64,000 bases of DNA from an uncultured Lachnospiraceae bacterium (GCA_947591155.1 CANQDA010000005.1:1-64000); one strand, 5' to 3'. Positions 27,110 through 36,336 are shown, counted from the first letter of the stretch. Numbers and translations are program-made. The notes: generated by a model not told the origin, from the sequence alone.

Positions 27110-28183
27110 TTAGTCTCCGAAGCTGATGCCCATGAGCTTGGCTTCCTTGATGATCTGGTCCTTCGGGGAGACGACCTTCAGCTTGCCGGCAACCTCGCCG
27201 AGCGGCACCTTCTTCATTTTGCCGTTGACGATACCAACCATGTAACCGTACTCGTCGTTCAAAATCAGTTCCGCACAGGTCACGCCGATCCTTGTGGAGA
27301 GCACACGGTCGTACGGGCACGGACTTCCGCCCCTCTGCGTGTGTCCAGGGATCGTGATGCGGACCTCAGGACCGTTCGCAGCCTTGATCTCCTCCGCCAA
27401 CTCGTAAGCCACCGACTGATATGCCTTGGATTCAATCTTCTTCTTATAATCCTTCTTGCTCAGCTTCGCATCCTTCTTGGAGATCGCACCCTCGGCCACC
27501 GCAATGACCGTGAAGCCTTTGCCGGCCTTCGTCCTGCGGTCGATCGCCTCGATGACCTTCTTGATGTCGTACGGGATCTCCGGGAGCAGGATGATGTCCG
27601 CGCCGCCCGCAAGCCCCGCGTACAGCGTCAGCCAGCCTACCTTGTGGCCCATGACCTCGACGATGAAGACACGGTTGTGCGAAGCCGCCGTCGTGTGGAT
27701 ACGGTCGATCGCGTCCGTCGCGATGTTGACCGCGCTGTAAAATCCGAAGGTCATATCGGTGCCCCAGATGTCGTTGTCAATCGTCTTCGGCAGATGGATG
27801 ATGTTCAGTCCCTCTTCGCGCAACAGGTTCGCCGTCTTCTGCGTACCGTTGCCGCCCAGAATCACGAGACAGTCCAGACGAAGCTTATAGTAGTTCTGCT
27901 TCATCGCCTCGACCTTGTCCAGTCCCTTCTCGTCAGGCTCGCGCATCAGCTTGAACGGCTGACGGGAAGAGCCGAGGATCGTGCCGCCCTTTGTGAGGAT
28001 ACCCGAGAAATCCCTGGAGGTCAGCAGCCGATAATCTCCGTAGATCAGGCCCTTGTAACCGTTCATGAAGCCGTAGACCTCAAGCTCCGTAAGGTTTGAA
28101 GAAAGGCCTTTCACCACGCCTCTCATTGTCGCGTTCAACGCCTGACAGTCGCCGCCGCTTGTCAACAGTCCGATTCGTTTCAT
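27110..28183 (-). CDS. 6-phosphofructokinase, mixed-type active site
   Basis: 357 aa from MKRIGLLTSGGDCQALNATM. Phosphorylates fructose 6-phosphate in glycolysis. Signature regions are GGDCQALN (10-17), LGGNGTQ, PKTIDNDIWGTDMTFGF, GHKVGWL, and GHTQRGGSPCPYDR. The loop GGNGT carries the Gly associated with ATP use rather than the Asp of PPi enzymes, but has Asn where ATP enzymes usually have a Mg-binding Asp; and PKTIDND has the Lys seen in PPi-dependent and group III enzymes where bacterial ATP enzymes have Gly. The phosphate donor is therefore uncertain. The ATG at 28183 is preferred over an upstream GTG because AAAGGA is properly spaced from it. Confidence 0.92.
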   Translation of the reverse strand: MKRIGLLTSGGDCQALNATMRGVVKGLSSNLTELEVYGFMNGYKGLIYGDYRLLTSRDFSGILTKGGTILGSSRQPFKLMREPDEKGLDKVEAMKQNYYKLRLDCLVILGGNGTQKTANLLREEGLNIIHLPKTIDNDIWGTDMTFGFYSAVNIATDAIDRIHTTAASHNRVFIVEVMGHKVGWLTLYAGLAGGADIILLPEIPYDIKKVIEAIDRRTKAGKGFTVIAVAEGAISKKDAKLSKKDYKKKIESKAYQSVAYELAEEIKAANGPEVRITIPGHTQRGGSPCPYDRVLSTRIGVTCAELILNDEYGYMVGIVNGKMKKVPLGEVAGKLKVVSPKDQIIKEAKLMGISFGD

Positions 28184-28272
28184 ACTTATCACGTCCTTTT
28201 CTTATATAATTTTTTAGTTCCTTTTGCCGAACATTCTGCCCAACATATCCTCTACTGCCTTCACTGAATAAT

Positions 28273-28301
28273 AGTATATAGATTCCACGGTCGTTTGTCA
28301 A
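28273..28301 (-). promoter_or_regulatory. Promoter of the phosphofructokinase gene
   Basis: Minus strand: TTGACA (28296-28301), 17-bp spacer, TATACT (28273-28278). The stretch 28302-28413 between this and the Hsp20 CIRCE site holds nothing I can identify. Confidence 0.8.
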
Positions 28302-28413
28302 TTTTTTCAGTGTGATTTTGGTCTGTTCATGCGCATATAACTCTGTCCGTATTTTTCCGATTTTCTATTCTTTTCGACGCCAAATTTTTGTTCACAAATT
28401 TTTCACAAAAGTT

Positions 28414-28440
28414 TTAGCACTCACCTATTGACAGTGCTAA
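28414..28440 (+). promoter_or_regulatory. CIRCE operator (HrcA site)
   Basis: TTAGCACTC (28414-28422), nine-base spacer, CAGTGCTAA (28432-28440): the CIRCE inverted repeat with one mismatch from consensus. It covers the -35 box of the Hsp20 promoter, so bound HrcA would block it and heat would relieve it. Confidence 0.88.
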
Positions 28441-28456
28441 CAATGCGTGCTATATT
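28428..28456 (+). promoter_or_regulatory. Promoter of the Hsp20 gene
   Basis: TTGACA (28428-28433), 17-bp spacer, TATATT (28451-28456). The -35 lies inside the CIRCE element. Confidence 0.85.
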
Positions 28457-28561
28457 ACATCTAGAACGAGCAAGAGAAAAGATTTTTCAATGAATTTCTT
28501 TTCCCGGGTTCTAAAAAACAAAAACACAGGAAACAATAAAAGAAAAAAGGAGAGATGATTT

Positions 28562-29011
28562 ATGATGATGCCTAGTATTTTTGGAAGAGATATGTTTGAT
28601 GACTTTTTCAGCTTCCCATTCAACGCGTTTCGGACGAGTGAGCTCGACCACAGCAACATCGCGAAGGCCGGCATGATGAAGACCGATATCAAGGACACCG
28701 ATGCAGGCTACGAGATCACGATGGATATCCCAGGCGTTGACAAGGATCATGTCCAGGCAGAGCTGAAAGACGGCTATCTTACGATTCAGGCCAGCACCGA
28801 TTCCAACAACGAGGAAAAAGATGAGAACGGCCGCTTCCTCCGCCGCGAGCGCCATTACGGCTCCTGCAGCAGAAGCTTCTATGTAGGCGAGGCCGTCACA
28901 CAGGATGAGATCAAAGCGAAGTTCGAGAACGGCACGCTGAAGATGCTCGTCCCGAAGAAGGAGAGCAAGCCGGCTGTCGAAGACCGGAAGTATATCGCGA
29001 TCGAAGGCTAA
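28562..29011 (+). CDS. Small heat shock protein Hsp20 (alpha-crystallin family)
   Basis: 149 aa. N-terminal MMMPSIFGRDMFDDFF, alpha-crystallin domain from about 40 to 140 (GYEITMDIPGVDKDHVQAEL, LTIQASTDSNNEEKD, RRERHYGSCSRSFYVG), and the signature AKFENGTLKMLVPKK. It holds unfolding proteins as an ATP-independent chaperone. Ribosome site GGAGAG. CIRCE control by HrcA fits a class I heat-shock response, a known though not universal arrangement for clostridial hsp20. Confidence 0.96.
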   Translation: MMMPSIFGRDMFDDFFSFPFNAFRTSELDHSNIAKAGMMKTDIKDTDAGYEITMDIPGVDKDHVQAELKDGYLTIQASTDSNNEEKDENGRFLRRERHYGSCSRSFYVGEAVTQDEIKAKFENGTLKMLVPKKESKPAVEDRKYIAIEG

Positions 29012-29034
29012 ACTTTAAAAAAAACTCAAAATCA

Positions 29035-29062
29035 ATCCCGGGCGCAGGCCCGGGATTTTTTT
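29035..29062 (+). terminator. Intrinsic terminator of hsp20
   Basis: ATCCCGGGC (29035-29043) and its complement (29048-29056), four-base loop, followed by seven T. Confidence 0.92.
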
Positions 29063-29131
29063 GTCATCATTCAGCACATATTTCAAGCCTCGCTCAAAAT
29101 CTGCTCTTCCGCTTTTCGTTTTGATACTCCC

Positions 29132-29160
29132 TTGACTCGATAAAGAAATTTCTGTATAAT
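29132..29160 (+). promoter_or_regulatory. Promoter of the second toxin-antitoxin operon
   Basis: TTGACT (29132-29137), 17-bp spacer, TATAAT (29155-29160). The spacer contains the palindrome AGAAATTTCT (29144-29153), a possible antitoxin operator. Confidence 0.7.
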
Positions 29161-29188
29161 TCCTTTATATCAAGCAGGAGGTGCAGCT

Positions 29189-29452
29189 ATGCCCACAATC
29201 CGTTCCAGCGCAGATTTGCGCAACTGTTACAGTGAAATTTCAAAATTATGCCACGATTATTCCGAGCCTGTTTTTATCACCAAAAACGGCAAAGGGGATC
29301 TCGCTGTCATGAGTATCGAGGCATATGAACAGCTCACTGCTCGCTTTGAATTGTATGGTTTGATTCAGGAGGGGCTGAACGATATCGCTGCGGGAAGGAT
29401 CCGTCCTTTCTCCGAAGCAATGGCGGATATAAGGAGTAAACGGAAGAAATGA
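29189..29452 (+). CDS. Phd/YefM-family antitoxin
   Basis: 87 aa, AGGAGG ribosome site. IRSSADLRNCYSEISKLC and EPVFITKNGKGDLAVMSIEA form the Phd/YefM N-terminal fold; the C-terminal helix is basic (DIRSKRKK). The stop overlaps the toxin start by 4 nt (ATGA). It presumably binds the toxin and represses the shared promoter. The region is AT-richer than its neighbours, as is common for acquired modules. Confidence 0.87.
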   Translation: MPTIRSSADLRNCYSEISKLCHDYSEPVFITKNGKGDLAVMSIEAYEQLTARFELYGLIQEGLNDIAAGRIRPFSEAMADIRSKRKK

Positions 29453-29781
29453 GTTACCGTATTCATATCACACAGGCTGCGGAAAAAGATCTGAATCATG
29501 CCGCAGATTACATTGAGTTTGTGCTGAAAAACCCGCAGGCGGCAAACCATCTTCTCGACGAAGCAGAAAAACAGATCGATTCCTTATCATCGTTTCCCAA
29601 AAAATATCCTCTTGCCGAGGATAAGGTACTCGCCTCATGGGGCGTTCGTTTTTTGAATGTAAACAATTATCTTGTTTTCTATCTTGTTTCGGATGAGGGA
29701 CTTACGGTAACAGTCGTCAGATTCTTATACTGCAAAAGTAACTGGCTGTCTGTCCTGCGGCAGGGTTTTTCGCTCACATAA
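29449..29781 (+). CDS. ParE/RelE-superfamily toxin
   Basis: 110 aa. SYRIHITQAAEKDLNHAADYIEF is a typical ParE-like start, with KYPLAEDK in the middle and the C-terminal VNNYLVFYLVSDEGLTVTVV (strand with Tyr, then strand). Overlap with the antitoxin gene shows the pair is one module. It differs in sequence from the toxin at 19019, so the window has two unrelated pairs with related antitoxins. Confidence 0.87.
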   Translation: MSYRIHITQAAEKDLNHAADYIEFVLKNPQAANHLLDEAEKQIDSLSSFPKKYPLAEDKVLASWGVRFLNVNNYLVFYLVSDEGLTVTVVRFLYCKSNWLSVLRQGFSLT

Positions 29782-29815
29782 AATCATTTTTATTATATCC
29801 ACAGAGGGCATCGAA

Positions 29816-30760
29816 ATGGAAGAGAACATTTTACAAAAACTGAAAGAAAACATCGCAAGGGTCATGATCGGCAACGAGCGCACGATTGAGCTGGCGCTCA
29901 CCTGCATTCTGGCGAAGGGGCATCTTCTTCTGGAAGACGTCCCGGGTACCGGCAAGACCGTGCTGGCGAAAGCGCTGGCGCGCTCGGTGCAGGCGGAATT
30001 CGGACGCGTGCAGTTCACGCCGGATCTGCTGCCCTCCGACGTCACCGGATTGAATTACTTCAACGCGAAGCAGGGCGAGTTCGTTTTCTCGGAGGGACCG
30101 GTCTTCTGCAACATCCTGCTCGCGGACGAGATCAACCGCGCCACGCCGAAGACGCAGAGCAGTCTGCTCGAGTGTATGGCAGAGCGGCAGGTGACAGTGG
30201 ACAAGGTCACACGGCCTCTTGCCGAACCGTTTCTGGTGATCGCTACGCAGAATCCACTCGAAACGCTTGGGACTTTTCCACTGCCGGAAGCGCAGATGGA
30301 CCGTTTCCTGATGCAGATCTCCATGGAGAATCTCTCTCCGGCTCAGGAGCGCGCCATGGTGGAGCGTTTTCTCACGGATGAACCGCTGGACGAGCTTGCC
30401 GGCGTATGCGCGAAAGAGGATATCATACGGCTTCAGGAGACATGCCGGGAAGTTTATCTGCACCCGGAGCTTTTGAAATACATCGTAGACGTCATTCACG
30501 CTACGCGAAGCCACGCGAAAGTGCTTCACGGCGTCAGCCCGAGGGGAACGCTCGCATTTGTGCGCGCGTCGCAGGGTTACGCGCTTGTGCAGGGACGCGA
30601 TTACATCGTCCCCGAAGACATCAAGGCGGTCGCCATTCCTGTGCTTGCCCACAGGCTGAATCTGGCGGCCGGCGAAGATGAGAAACGGCTTTCCGCGCAG
30701 ATCGTCAGCGAGCTTCTCTCAAGCGTGCCGCTGCCCACCGAGGACTGGGGGAAACGTTAA
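29816..30760 (+). CDS. MoxR-family AAA ATPase
   Basis: 314 aa. Walker A DVPGTGKTVLAKAL (about 40-53), Walker B LLADEINRATPKTQSSLLE (about 101-119), QVTVDKVTRPLAEPFLVIATQNP (sensor 1), and FLMQISMENLSP. MoxR proteins act as chaperones that insert cofactors or activate partners carrying VWA or DUF58 domains; a DUF58 protein is encoded directly downstream (stop and start adjacent), followed by a membrane protein. Role in this organism unknown. Confidence 0.93.
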   Translation: MEENILQKLKENIARVMIGNERTIELALTCILAKGHLLLEDVPGTGKTVLAKALARSVQAEFGRVQFTPDLLPSDVTGLNYFNAKQGEFVFSEGPVFCNILLADEINRATPKTQSSLLECMAERQVTVDKVTRPLAEPFLVIATQNPLETLGTFPLPEAQMDRFLMQISMENLSPAQERAMVERFLTDEPLDELAGVCAKEDIIRLQETCREVYLHPELLKYIVDVIHATRSHAKVLHGVSPRGTLAFVRASQGYALVQGRDYIVPEDIKAVAIPVLAHRLNLAAGEDEKRLSAQIVSELLSSVPLPTEDWGKR

Positions 30761-31999
30761 ATGCTCGTTTTACTGTTGCTCGGTGTGCTGTTCGCTTATC
30801 AGCTTCAGAAATACATATACGGAAACTACTGGGATAAGAATCTTCAGGTCCGGACGTCTTTTTCCGACGCCTATGTATACGAGGGGGATACTTCGTCCCT
30901 GCGCGAAGAGATTTCCAACGACAAGAAACTCCCGCTCCCCGCGCTCGAAGTGCGCCTTGCCGTCAGCCGCAATCTGGAATTCTCCGGTGAGGCAAAGGCA
31001 AATACAGACGTGACTGACTTAAGCTATAAGCGTGATGTGTTCTCTTTTCTGTTCCACCAGAAGGTGATCCACACGCTTCCTTTTATCTGCCGCAAAAGGG
31101 GATTCTACCAAATCTCCAAAGTGGAGGTGGTCGGATACGACCTGTTCTTTCACACAAAAAAATACCTGAGTGCCGCCCAGCAGACGCAGCTCTACGTCTA
31201 TCCGGCGCAGATCGACGTCAACCGCATCCGCCTGATCTGTCAGGCGATTTCCGGCATGGTGCTTGTGCAGAACCGCCTCTACCCGGACCCGTTCGAGTTT
31301 TCGGGAATCCGTGAATATCAGCGCGATCCGATGCACCACATCAACTGGAAGGCGTCCGCGCGGAGCAGCTCCCTGATGGTCAACCAGTTCGATTCCACCA
31401 CCAGCATTCAAACGACGATCCTCCTCGACGTAGAGGACTCCCGCATCCTGCGCAGCGAAGCATTGACCGAGGAGGGCATCCGCATCGCCTCGTCCCTTGC
31501 CGCGCGGCTTGTCAGACAGAACATGGAGCTCCGCCTCGCGAGCAACGCGACGACCGGGAAATTTATTTCAGACTCTCCGGATGCCGGAAACACAGACAAC
31601 TTTGCAAATGATCCGAGCGCAGTTTCGGCGGGCAGACCGCTGGGGTGGCAGGGCAGGCAATACGGACCCCTTGGGTGGCAGAGCAGACTCCTGACATGGC
31701 AGGGCAAACCGGGCGCGGCGAAAATTCATGAGCTGAACCGCTTGCTCGCCTGCATTGATATCGGAGAAAAGACCGCCCCAATCAACGATCTCTTGCGGGA
31801 GGAAGTCGGCCGAAAGCAGTCTGGACAGATCTACGTCCTGATCTCAAAGAATCAGGACATCGTCGAGCGGGAATTTTTGCGCGCGCTCTCGGTCGGAAAC
31901 GAGATCCTCTGGATCGTTCCCGTAGCCCCGGGCGAAAACCTGCTCCATGAGGGCGCTCCGGGCATTCATTTCATGCGATGGGAGGTGGGGATCTCATGA
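30761..31999 (+). CDS. DUF58 domain protein (MoxR partner)
   Basis: 412 aa. A hydrophobic N-terminus (LVLLLLGVLFAYQLQKYIY) anchors it to the membrane. The DUF58 motif is FSGIREYQRDPMHHINWKAS (about 185-204), followed by a VWA-like region (TTILLDVED). A 50-residue insertion rich in Gly, Trp and Arg with a near repeat (RPLGWQGRQYGPLGWQSR, about 287-305) lies inside the VWA-like region. It overlaps the next gene by 4 nt. Confidence 0.87.
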   Translation: MLVLLLLGVLFAYQLQKYIYGNYWDKNLQVRTSFSDAYVYEGDTSSLREEISNDKKLPLPALEVRLAVSRNLEFSGEAKANTDVTDLSYKRDVFSFLFHQKVIHTLPFICRKRGFYQISKVEVVGYDLFFHTKKYLSAAQQTQLYVYPAQIDVNRIRLICQAISGMVLVQNRLYPDPFEFSGIREYQRDPMHHINWKASARSSSLMVNQFDSTTSIQTTILLDVEDSRILRSEALTEEGIRIASSLAARLVRQNMELRLASNATTGKFISDSPDAGNTDNFANDPSAVSAGRPLGWQGRQYGPLGWQSRLLTWQGKPGAAKIHELNRLLACIDIGEKTAPINDLLREEVGRKQSGQIYVLISKNQDIVEREFLRALSVGNEILWIVPVAPGENLLHEGAPGIHFMRWEVGIS

Positions 32000-33480
32000 A
32001 AACAGGAAAAATCCTGTTCCGTCCCGACTGCACCGGCAAAGCAGAAACATCTTCAAATGGAAAAAGGGGCAGTGGTGCCGTCAAAATTGCAAAGCCGGAA
32101 GACAATCTCTTTCTCGCCGTTCTTTCCTGGATCCACATCCTGCTGCTTTGCGCGGGTCTATACCTGCTGACCGTTCTCGCCTACGACATGGAGATCCCAG
32201 GCGAATTGTCGGCCAGCGCCGTGAAAGCCCCCGCTCCCGCCGAATTGCTGATCGAATCGCTGTGGCTTCTCATTCCCCTCGCGCTTGGCTGGGTCTTCCT
32301 GCGCGTGATCCGTTCACTTGTCGTCTATCTGCTGTGCTCCTGCGCCGTCTGCGCGCTGCTCGCGGGACTGACGCACTCGACCCTGACGGTCACGCTGGCC
32401 GCAGTTCTCTTTGCAGTGCGCTGCTATGCGCGTCTCAAAAAAGGAAAGATCAAACGCATTCTGACGGAAATGCCGGGCGAAACCAGCGGACAGCTCTCCG
32501 CCGAGCTCTGGGAGATTCCGACCTTTCTCGATCGCCCGAACCCGGCGCACTGGGGCGTATTCGCGTTTTACTATATCGTCTTCCTTGTCGCCGAACGAAA
32601 CGATCTCCTGAGCTATATCTTCTACCTGTTGCTCGCCGACGTCTTTGTCTGCTTCCTCTTCGGCTATCTCGACAGCATGCAGCGCTTCATCCGCGAAAAC
32701 AGGCGGATCGCCAATCTCCCGGTCCATTCGATCCAGAAAGTCGGACGGATCCTGCTGCTTGTCAGCGTGATTGTGCTCGGACTGATCGTGTTGCCATCGG
32801 CACTCTACGGCCGCGAGCCCCTTACCGATCTGCGCGCGCGCATCAAGCCGGTCGAGCTCACACCTTCTACTGATATGGAAGAGCTGATGCAGGGCGGACT
32901 TTCCGACCCGGATTTCGGCATGCCGGGAGAGGTTCCGTCCGATCCGCCGGCGTGGCTGGCCGCGCTGAGCAATGTTCTCTTCTATCTTGGCGTGGTCGCC
33001 GTCGGCATCGTCCTGCTGATCGTCATCTACCGGATCTGCCGCAGCGCTCTGTCCTACTTCGCAGAGGATGAGGAAGACGAGATCCTTTTCCTCGGAGCAG
33101 AGGAAGTTTCCGGCACGCGTGCCAACAGACGGCGCACACGCGCAAAAAAAGAACGGCGCAATTCGCCGAATCAGAAAGTTCGCAGACAATACAAAAAGAC
33201 GATCCTCCACGCCATGAGAAAGAAGCGTTCCGGTATAGGAAAATCTACCTCCGAATTGAAGTCACCGACAGGGCAAGAATACACAGGCGGATGGACCGCC
33301 GCTGGTCATGCAATTCTGGCAGGGGAGGAAATCCCCGCCGGATGGGAGACGCCATCCGAGCTGGAGACAAAAGCAGAGCTTGCCCGGGACAAATCCACAG
33401 ACAAGCTCCATACACTGTACGAAAAAGCGCGCTACAGCCGCGAGGGCTGCACGGAAGAAGAGGCGGGCGCTCTTCGGTGA
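31996..33480 (+). CDS. Multi-span membrane protein with a DUF4129-like C-terminus
   Basis: 494 aa from MKTGKILFRPDC, with GGAGGTGGGG upstream and the ATG overlapping the DUF58 stop. About six membrane helices lie between 40 and 250, one further helix around 320-345, then a basic cytoplasmic tail ending in LYEKARYSREGCTEEEAG, the typical DUF4129 ending. MoxR / DUF58 / membrane-protein operons often include a transglutaminase-like protein; here no transglutaminase Cys-His-Asp core is visible, so only the membrane and DUF4129 parts are kept. Confidence 0.75.
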   Translation: MKTGKILFRPDCTGKAETSSNGKRGSGAVKIAKPEDNLFLAVLSWIHILLLCAGLYLLTVLAYDMEIPGELSASAVKAPAPAELLIESLWLLIPLALGWVFLRVIRSLVVYLLCSCAVCALLAGLTHSTLTVTLAAVLFAVRCYARLKKGKIKRILTEMPGETSGQLSAELWEIPTFLDRPNPAHWGVFAFYYIVFLVAERNDLLSYIFYLLLADVFVCFLFGYLDSMQRFIRENRRIANLPVHSIQKVGRILLLVSVIVLGLIVLPSALYGREPLTDLRARIKPVELTPSTDMEELMQGGLSDPDFGMPGEVPSDPPAWLAALSNVLFYLGVVAVGIVLLIVIYRICRSALSYFAEDEEDEILFLGAEEVSGTRANRRRTRAKKERRNSPNQKVRRQYKKTILHAMRKKRSGIGKSTSELKSPTGQEYTGGWTAAGHAILAGEEIPAGWETPSELETKAELARDKSTDKLHTLYEKARYSREGCTEEEAGALR

Positions 33481-33524
33481 ATGCTCTCGCGCTCCCGTCC
33501 TCCGCCCACCGCAGCCCGAAAATT

Positions 33525-36167
33525 TTATTTCAGGTATTTTTCCCGGTTCTCCGGGGTATTCTCTACAAAATCCACTTCCTGTATCTGCACATTCTTTGTA
33601 AATCCTATAAGAAGGCTGTTGAATTCCGCTTCGTTGGAATCCCTGCCGGTGACGTACCTGTCAAGCAGGTCGTCATATTGCGCCCACAGATCAGAAGCAT
33701 CCGTGAAATAGTAATAGCCATAGTCGTAAACCACACCGCTCTCGGCATCCGTCCGCTTCCTGGTCAGATGCTCCATCAATCCGTATTTGTAGCCGTATTT
33801 GTTGCAGGGAACAAACGTATCGTAGCCTTCAAACCAATACGACTCCAGCGGGGCGGACTCATCCCCCGCGATCGAAGACTGGACACCCTTGTACCGATAC
33901 ATCACAAGGTTCTGCTTCGGATAATAGTAGTAAGTCAGCCCTTCTATGTCCGTATCGATGTCGGTCGCTATGAACATCACCTGATCCGCGGCCTCCGACC
34001 CGTTGATGTAGTATACATGATTGCTGCTGTTCTTCTCTGTGACAGCTACCAAATCCGGAATGTCGTCCTCATTGATATAGCAGACGCTAAAGTACTTGTA
34101 CCTCGTGTTTTTCTCCAGCATTTGCCTGTAGTTCTCAAGTTCCTGTGACTGCGTCTGTACATTCTGGCTCTGCTCCTTCACCGTCACTTTGCAGGTCGCC
34201 TTTTTCCCGTTCTTCGTCGTGACGGTGATCGTCGCTTTCCCTGCTTTTTTCGCAGTCACTTTCCCTTTCTTCACCGTCGCGACTTTCGTATTGCTGCTCT
34301 TCCAGCTCAGCTTCTTCTCTGCTCCCTTCGGAGAGACGGTCGCTTTCAGCGTCGCGCTCGACCCCACTTCCAGAGACAGCTTTTTCTTGTTCAGAGTCAC
34401 TTTTGTCGGCTGCTTTTTCACAGTCGTTTTGGCGACGACTGTCACCTTGCAGGTCGCTTTTTTCCCGTTCTTCGTTGTGACAGTGATCGTCGCTTTCCCT
34501 TTCTTTCTCGCGGTCACCTTTCCGTTCTTTACGGTCGCGACCTTTTTGTTGCTGCTCTTCCAGCTCAGCTTCTTCACCGCATTCTTCGGGGATATGGTCG
34601 CTTTCAGTGTCGCGCTCGATCCGACTTTCAGGGACAGCTTCTTCTTATTCAAAGTCACTTTCTTCGGCTGCTTTTTTGCAGGCTTTTTGGTGACTTTCAC
34701 CTTGCAGCTCGCCTGCTTCCCATTGCCGGCCGTGACGGTGATCGTCGTCTTTCCTGTCTTCTTCGCGGTCACCTTTCCGTTCTTCACCGTCGCGACTTTC
34801 TTGTTGCTGCTCTTCCAGGTGAGCGTTTCCGGCGCGCCGCTCGGAGAGACCGCCGCTTTTAAAGTGGCTTTCTTACCGACCGCCAGAGACAGTTTGCTCT
34901 TGCTCAGCGTGACCTTGAGCGTTCGGTATGTCTTGTATGCTTCCGCCAGACCAAAGCCATAAGCGCTGTCCCAGCCTTCGCTGCCCAGATCCATCGCATT
35001 ACTCTTTATCAGCGCTTCAATCTGTACCGGGGTCCTCGACAAGTCCTGAAGCTTGTACATTGCCGCGAGGGCGGACACATGCGGAGCCGCCATGGATGTC
35101 CCGCTCAGGCTGTCAAACCGGTTCCCAAGAACCGGCCCGACAATGTTCACTCCGGGCGCCACAACGTCGAGGGACGATCCCCTGTTTGAAAAAGCAGCCA
35201 CCTGAAAGTCGGAATCGACGGCCCCGACGATAATCGCCTCTTTGATATGCGCCGGACAAAACTGAGCGGTATCCTTCCCCTCGTTTCCCGCGGCGACCAC
35301 AACGGTCGCGCCCCTTTCGATTGCGTAGGCAACATTGTCATCCAGAAATTTGCTGTGTCGGCCGCTCAGACTGAGATTGATGACGCTCGCCCCGTGGTCC
35401 GCTGCGTAGCGTATGCCAAGACCTACCGTCAGCGACAGGCCTCTCCCCTGAGCATCCAGGACACGGACCGGCATGATCTTCACGTTCAGGCCGGGCGTAC
35501 AGTCCACGATAGTGCCCGCCACATGCGTCCCATGCCTGTTCAGGTCTGATGGATCGTTGTCGTCATCCACAAAGTCACGGCCGGCAATCAGCCTTCCGCT
35601 GAGGAATGAGTGCGAGGCGACCCCGCTGTCCACCACGGCCACACTGAGCTCCTGCGTCCTGACCAGAGAGAGGCTTGCGGCCAGCTTGTCCGCAGCGATC
35701 GCGGAAACTCCCCAGGAATAATGCGTTGCCGCTCCAGTACTCGCGGCATCCGCTTCCATGTTGTAATCCGGCTCCGCATAGACCACCTGACCGGATGCCT
35801 CCAATTGGCTCATTGCCGACCTTGCTTTCTCGCAGCTGTCGAACTGAAGTACATACATGCACCCTGCCTCGATCACGCTGACCGGACCGTACTCTTCATA
35901 ATCCAGTCCCCCTTCAAATTTTGCCCTCACGACGAGTCTTCTGTTGCAAAAAATGTCCTCCGATCCTCCTCCGCTCTGCCCATCGGAGAAGGTGTATTTG
36001 TCAACCATTTCGGTCACCGCGTCGGAAAATTCTTCGAAGTTTTTTACATTGTTTACATCTTTAACGTTATTGCTCTCAGACGCAAGAGCGGGGCGAGATC
36101 CAGCAAACAGGAAACAGCCCACGAGCAACAACAGTTTCAGTCCATATCTGTATTTTCTTTTTCCCAT
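33525..36167 (-). CDS. Secreted subtilisin-like serine protease with three Big_2 repeats
   Basis: 880 aa. Signal peptide at about 1-29 (cleavage near ALA-SE), propeptide-like region (about 40-140), and peptidase S8 domain with Asp180 (VAVVDSGVA), His212 (RHGTHVAGTI), oxyanion Asn295 (AAGNEG) and Ser358 (LSGTSMAAPHVSALA). Three Big_2 domains follow in tandem (about 418-670; each has LTWKSSNKKVATVK-like and KKTGKTTITVT-like strands), then a C-terminal region (about 680-880) that resembles FG-GAP-style Asp-rich repeats (YINEDDIPDLVAV). All catalytic residues are present, so it is probably an active surface protease. Confidence 0.92.
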   Translation of the reverse strand: MGKRKYRYGLKLLLLVGCFLFAGSRPALASESNNVKDVNNVKNFEEFSDAVTEMVDKYTFSDGQSGGGSEDIFCNRRLVVRAKFEGGLDYEEYGPVSVIEAGCMYVLQFDSCEKARSAMSQLEASGQVVYAEPDYNMEADAASTGAATHYSWGVSAIAADKLAASLSLVRTQELSVAVVDSGVASHSFLSGRLIAGRDFVDDDNDPSDLNRHGTHVAGTIVDCTPGLNVKIMPVRVLDAQGRGLSLTVGLGIRYAADHGASVINLSLSGRHSKFLDDNVAYAIERGATVVVAAGNEGKDTAQFCPAHIKEAIIVGAVDSDFQVAAFSNRGSSLDVVAPGVNIVGPVLGNRFDSLSGTSMAAPHVSALAAMYKLQDLSRTPVQIEALIKSNAMDLGSEGWDSAYGFGLAEAYKTYRTLKVTLSKSKLSLAVGKKATLKAAVSPSGAPETLTWKSSNKKVATVKNGKVTAKKTGKTTITVTAGNGKQASCKVKVTKKPAKKQPKKVTLNKKKLSLKVGSSATLKATISPKNAVKKLSWKSSNKKVATVKNGKVTARKKGKATITVTTKNGKKATCKVTVVAKTTVKKQPTKVTLNKKKLSLEVGSSATLKATVSPKGAEKKLSWKSSNTKVATVKKGKVTAKKAGKATITVTTKNGKKATCKVTVKEQSQNVQTQSQELENYRQMLEKNTRYKYFSVCYINEDDIPDLVAVTEKNSSNHVYYINGSEAADQVMFIATDIDTDIEGLTYYYYPKQNLVMYRYKGVQSSIAGDESAPLESYWFEGYDTFVPCNKYGYKYGLMEHLTRKRTDAESGVVYDYGYYYFTDASDLWAQYDDLLDRYVTGRDSNEAEFNSLLIGFTKNVQIQEVDFVENTPENREKYLK

Positions 36168-36246
36168 ATCGTCCCTCCTTGCGCCTAAAATTCAGGCCTT
36201 CCGTTTCTTCGGAGATAACAGGCATATTTTTCTATTTTCGATTCTA

Positions 36247-36275
36247 TCATACATTTTTTTCTACACAATATCAAG
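36247..36275 (-). promoter_or_regulatory. Promoter of the subtilisin-like protease gene
   Basis: Minus strand: TTGATA (36270-36275), 17-bp spacer, TATGAT (36247-36252). The leader is about 75 nt. Confidence 0.72.
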
Positions 36276-36336
36276 TTTTATTCAGTAAATCAGGCAAATA
36301 TTTATTTTTTGCAAATTAATAGTATGCAATAGACTT

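Noticed and set aside
29816..33480. A transglutaminase-like gene expected in MoxR/DUF58 operons
   Set aside because: The third protein has membrane helices and a DUF4129-like end but no Cys-His-Asp transglutaminase core.
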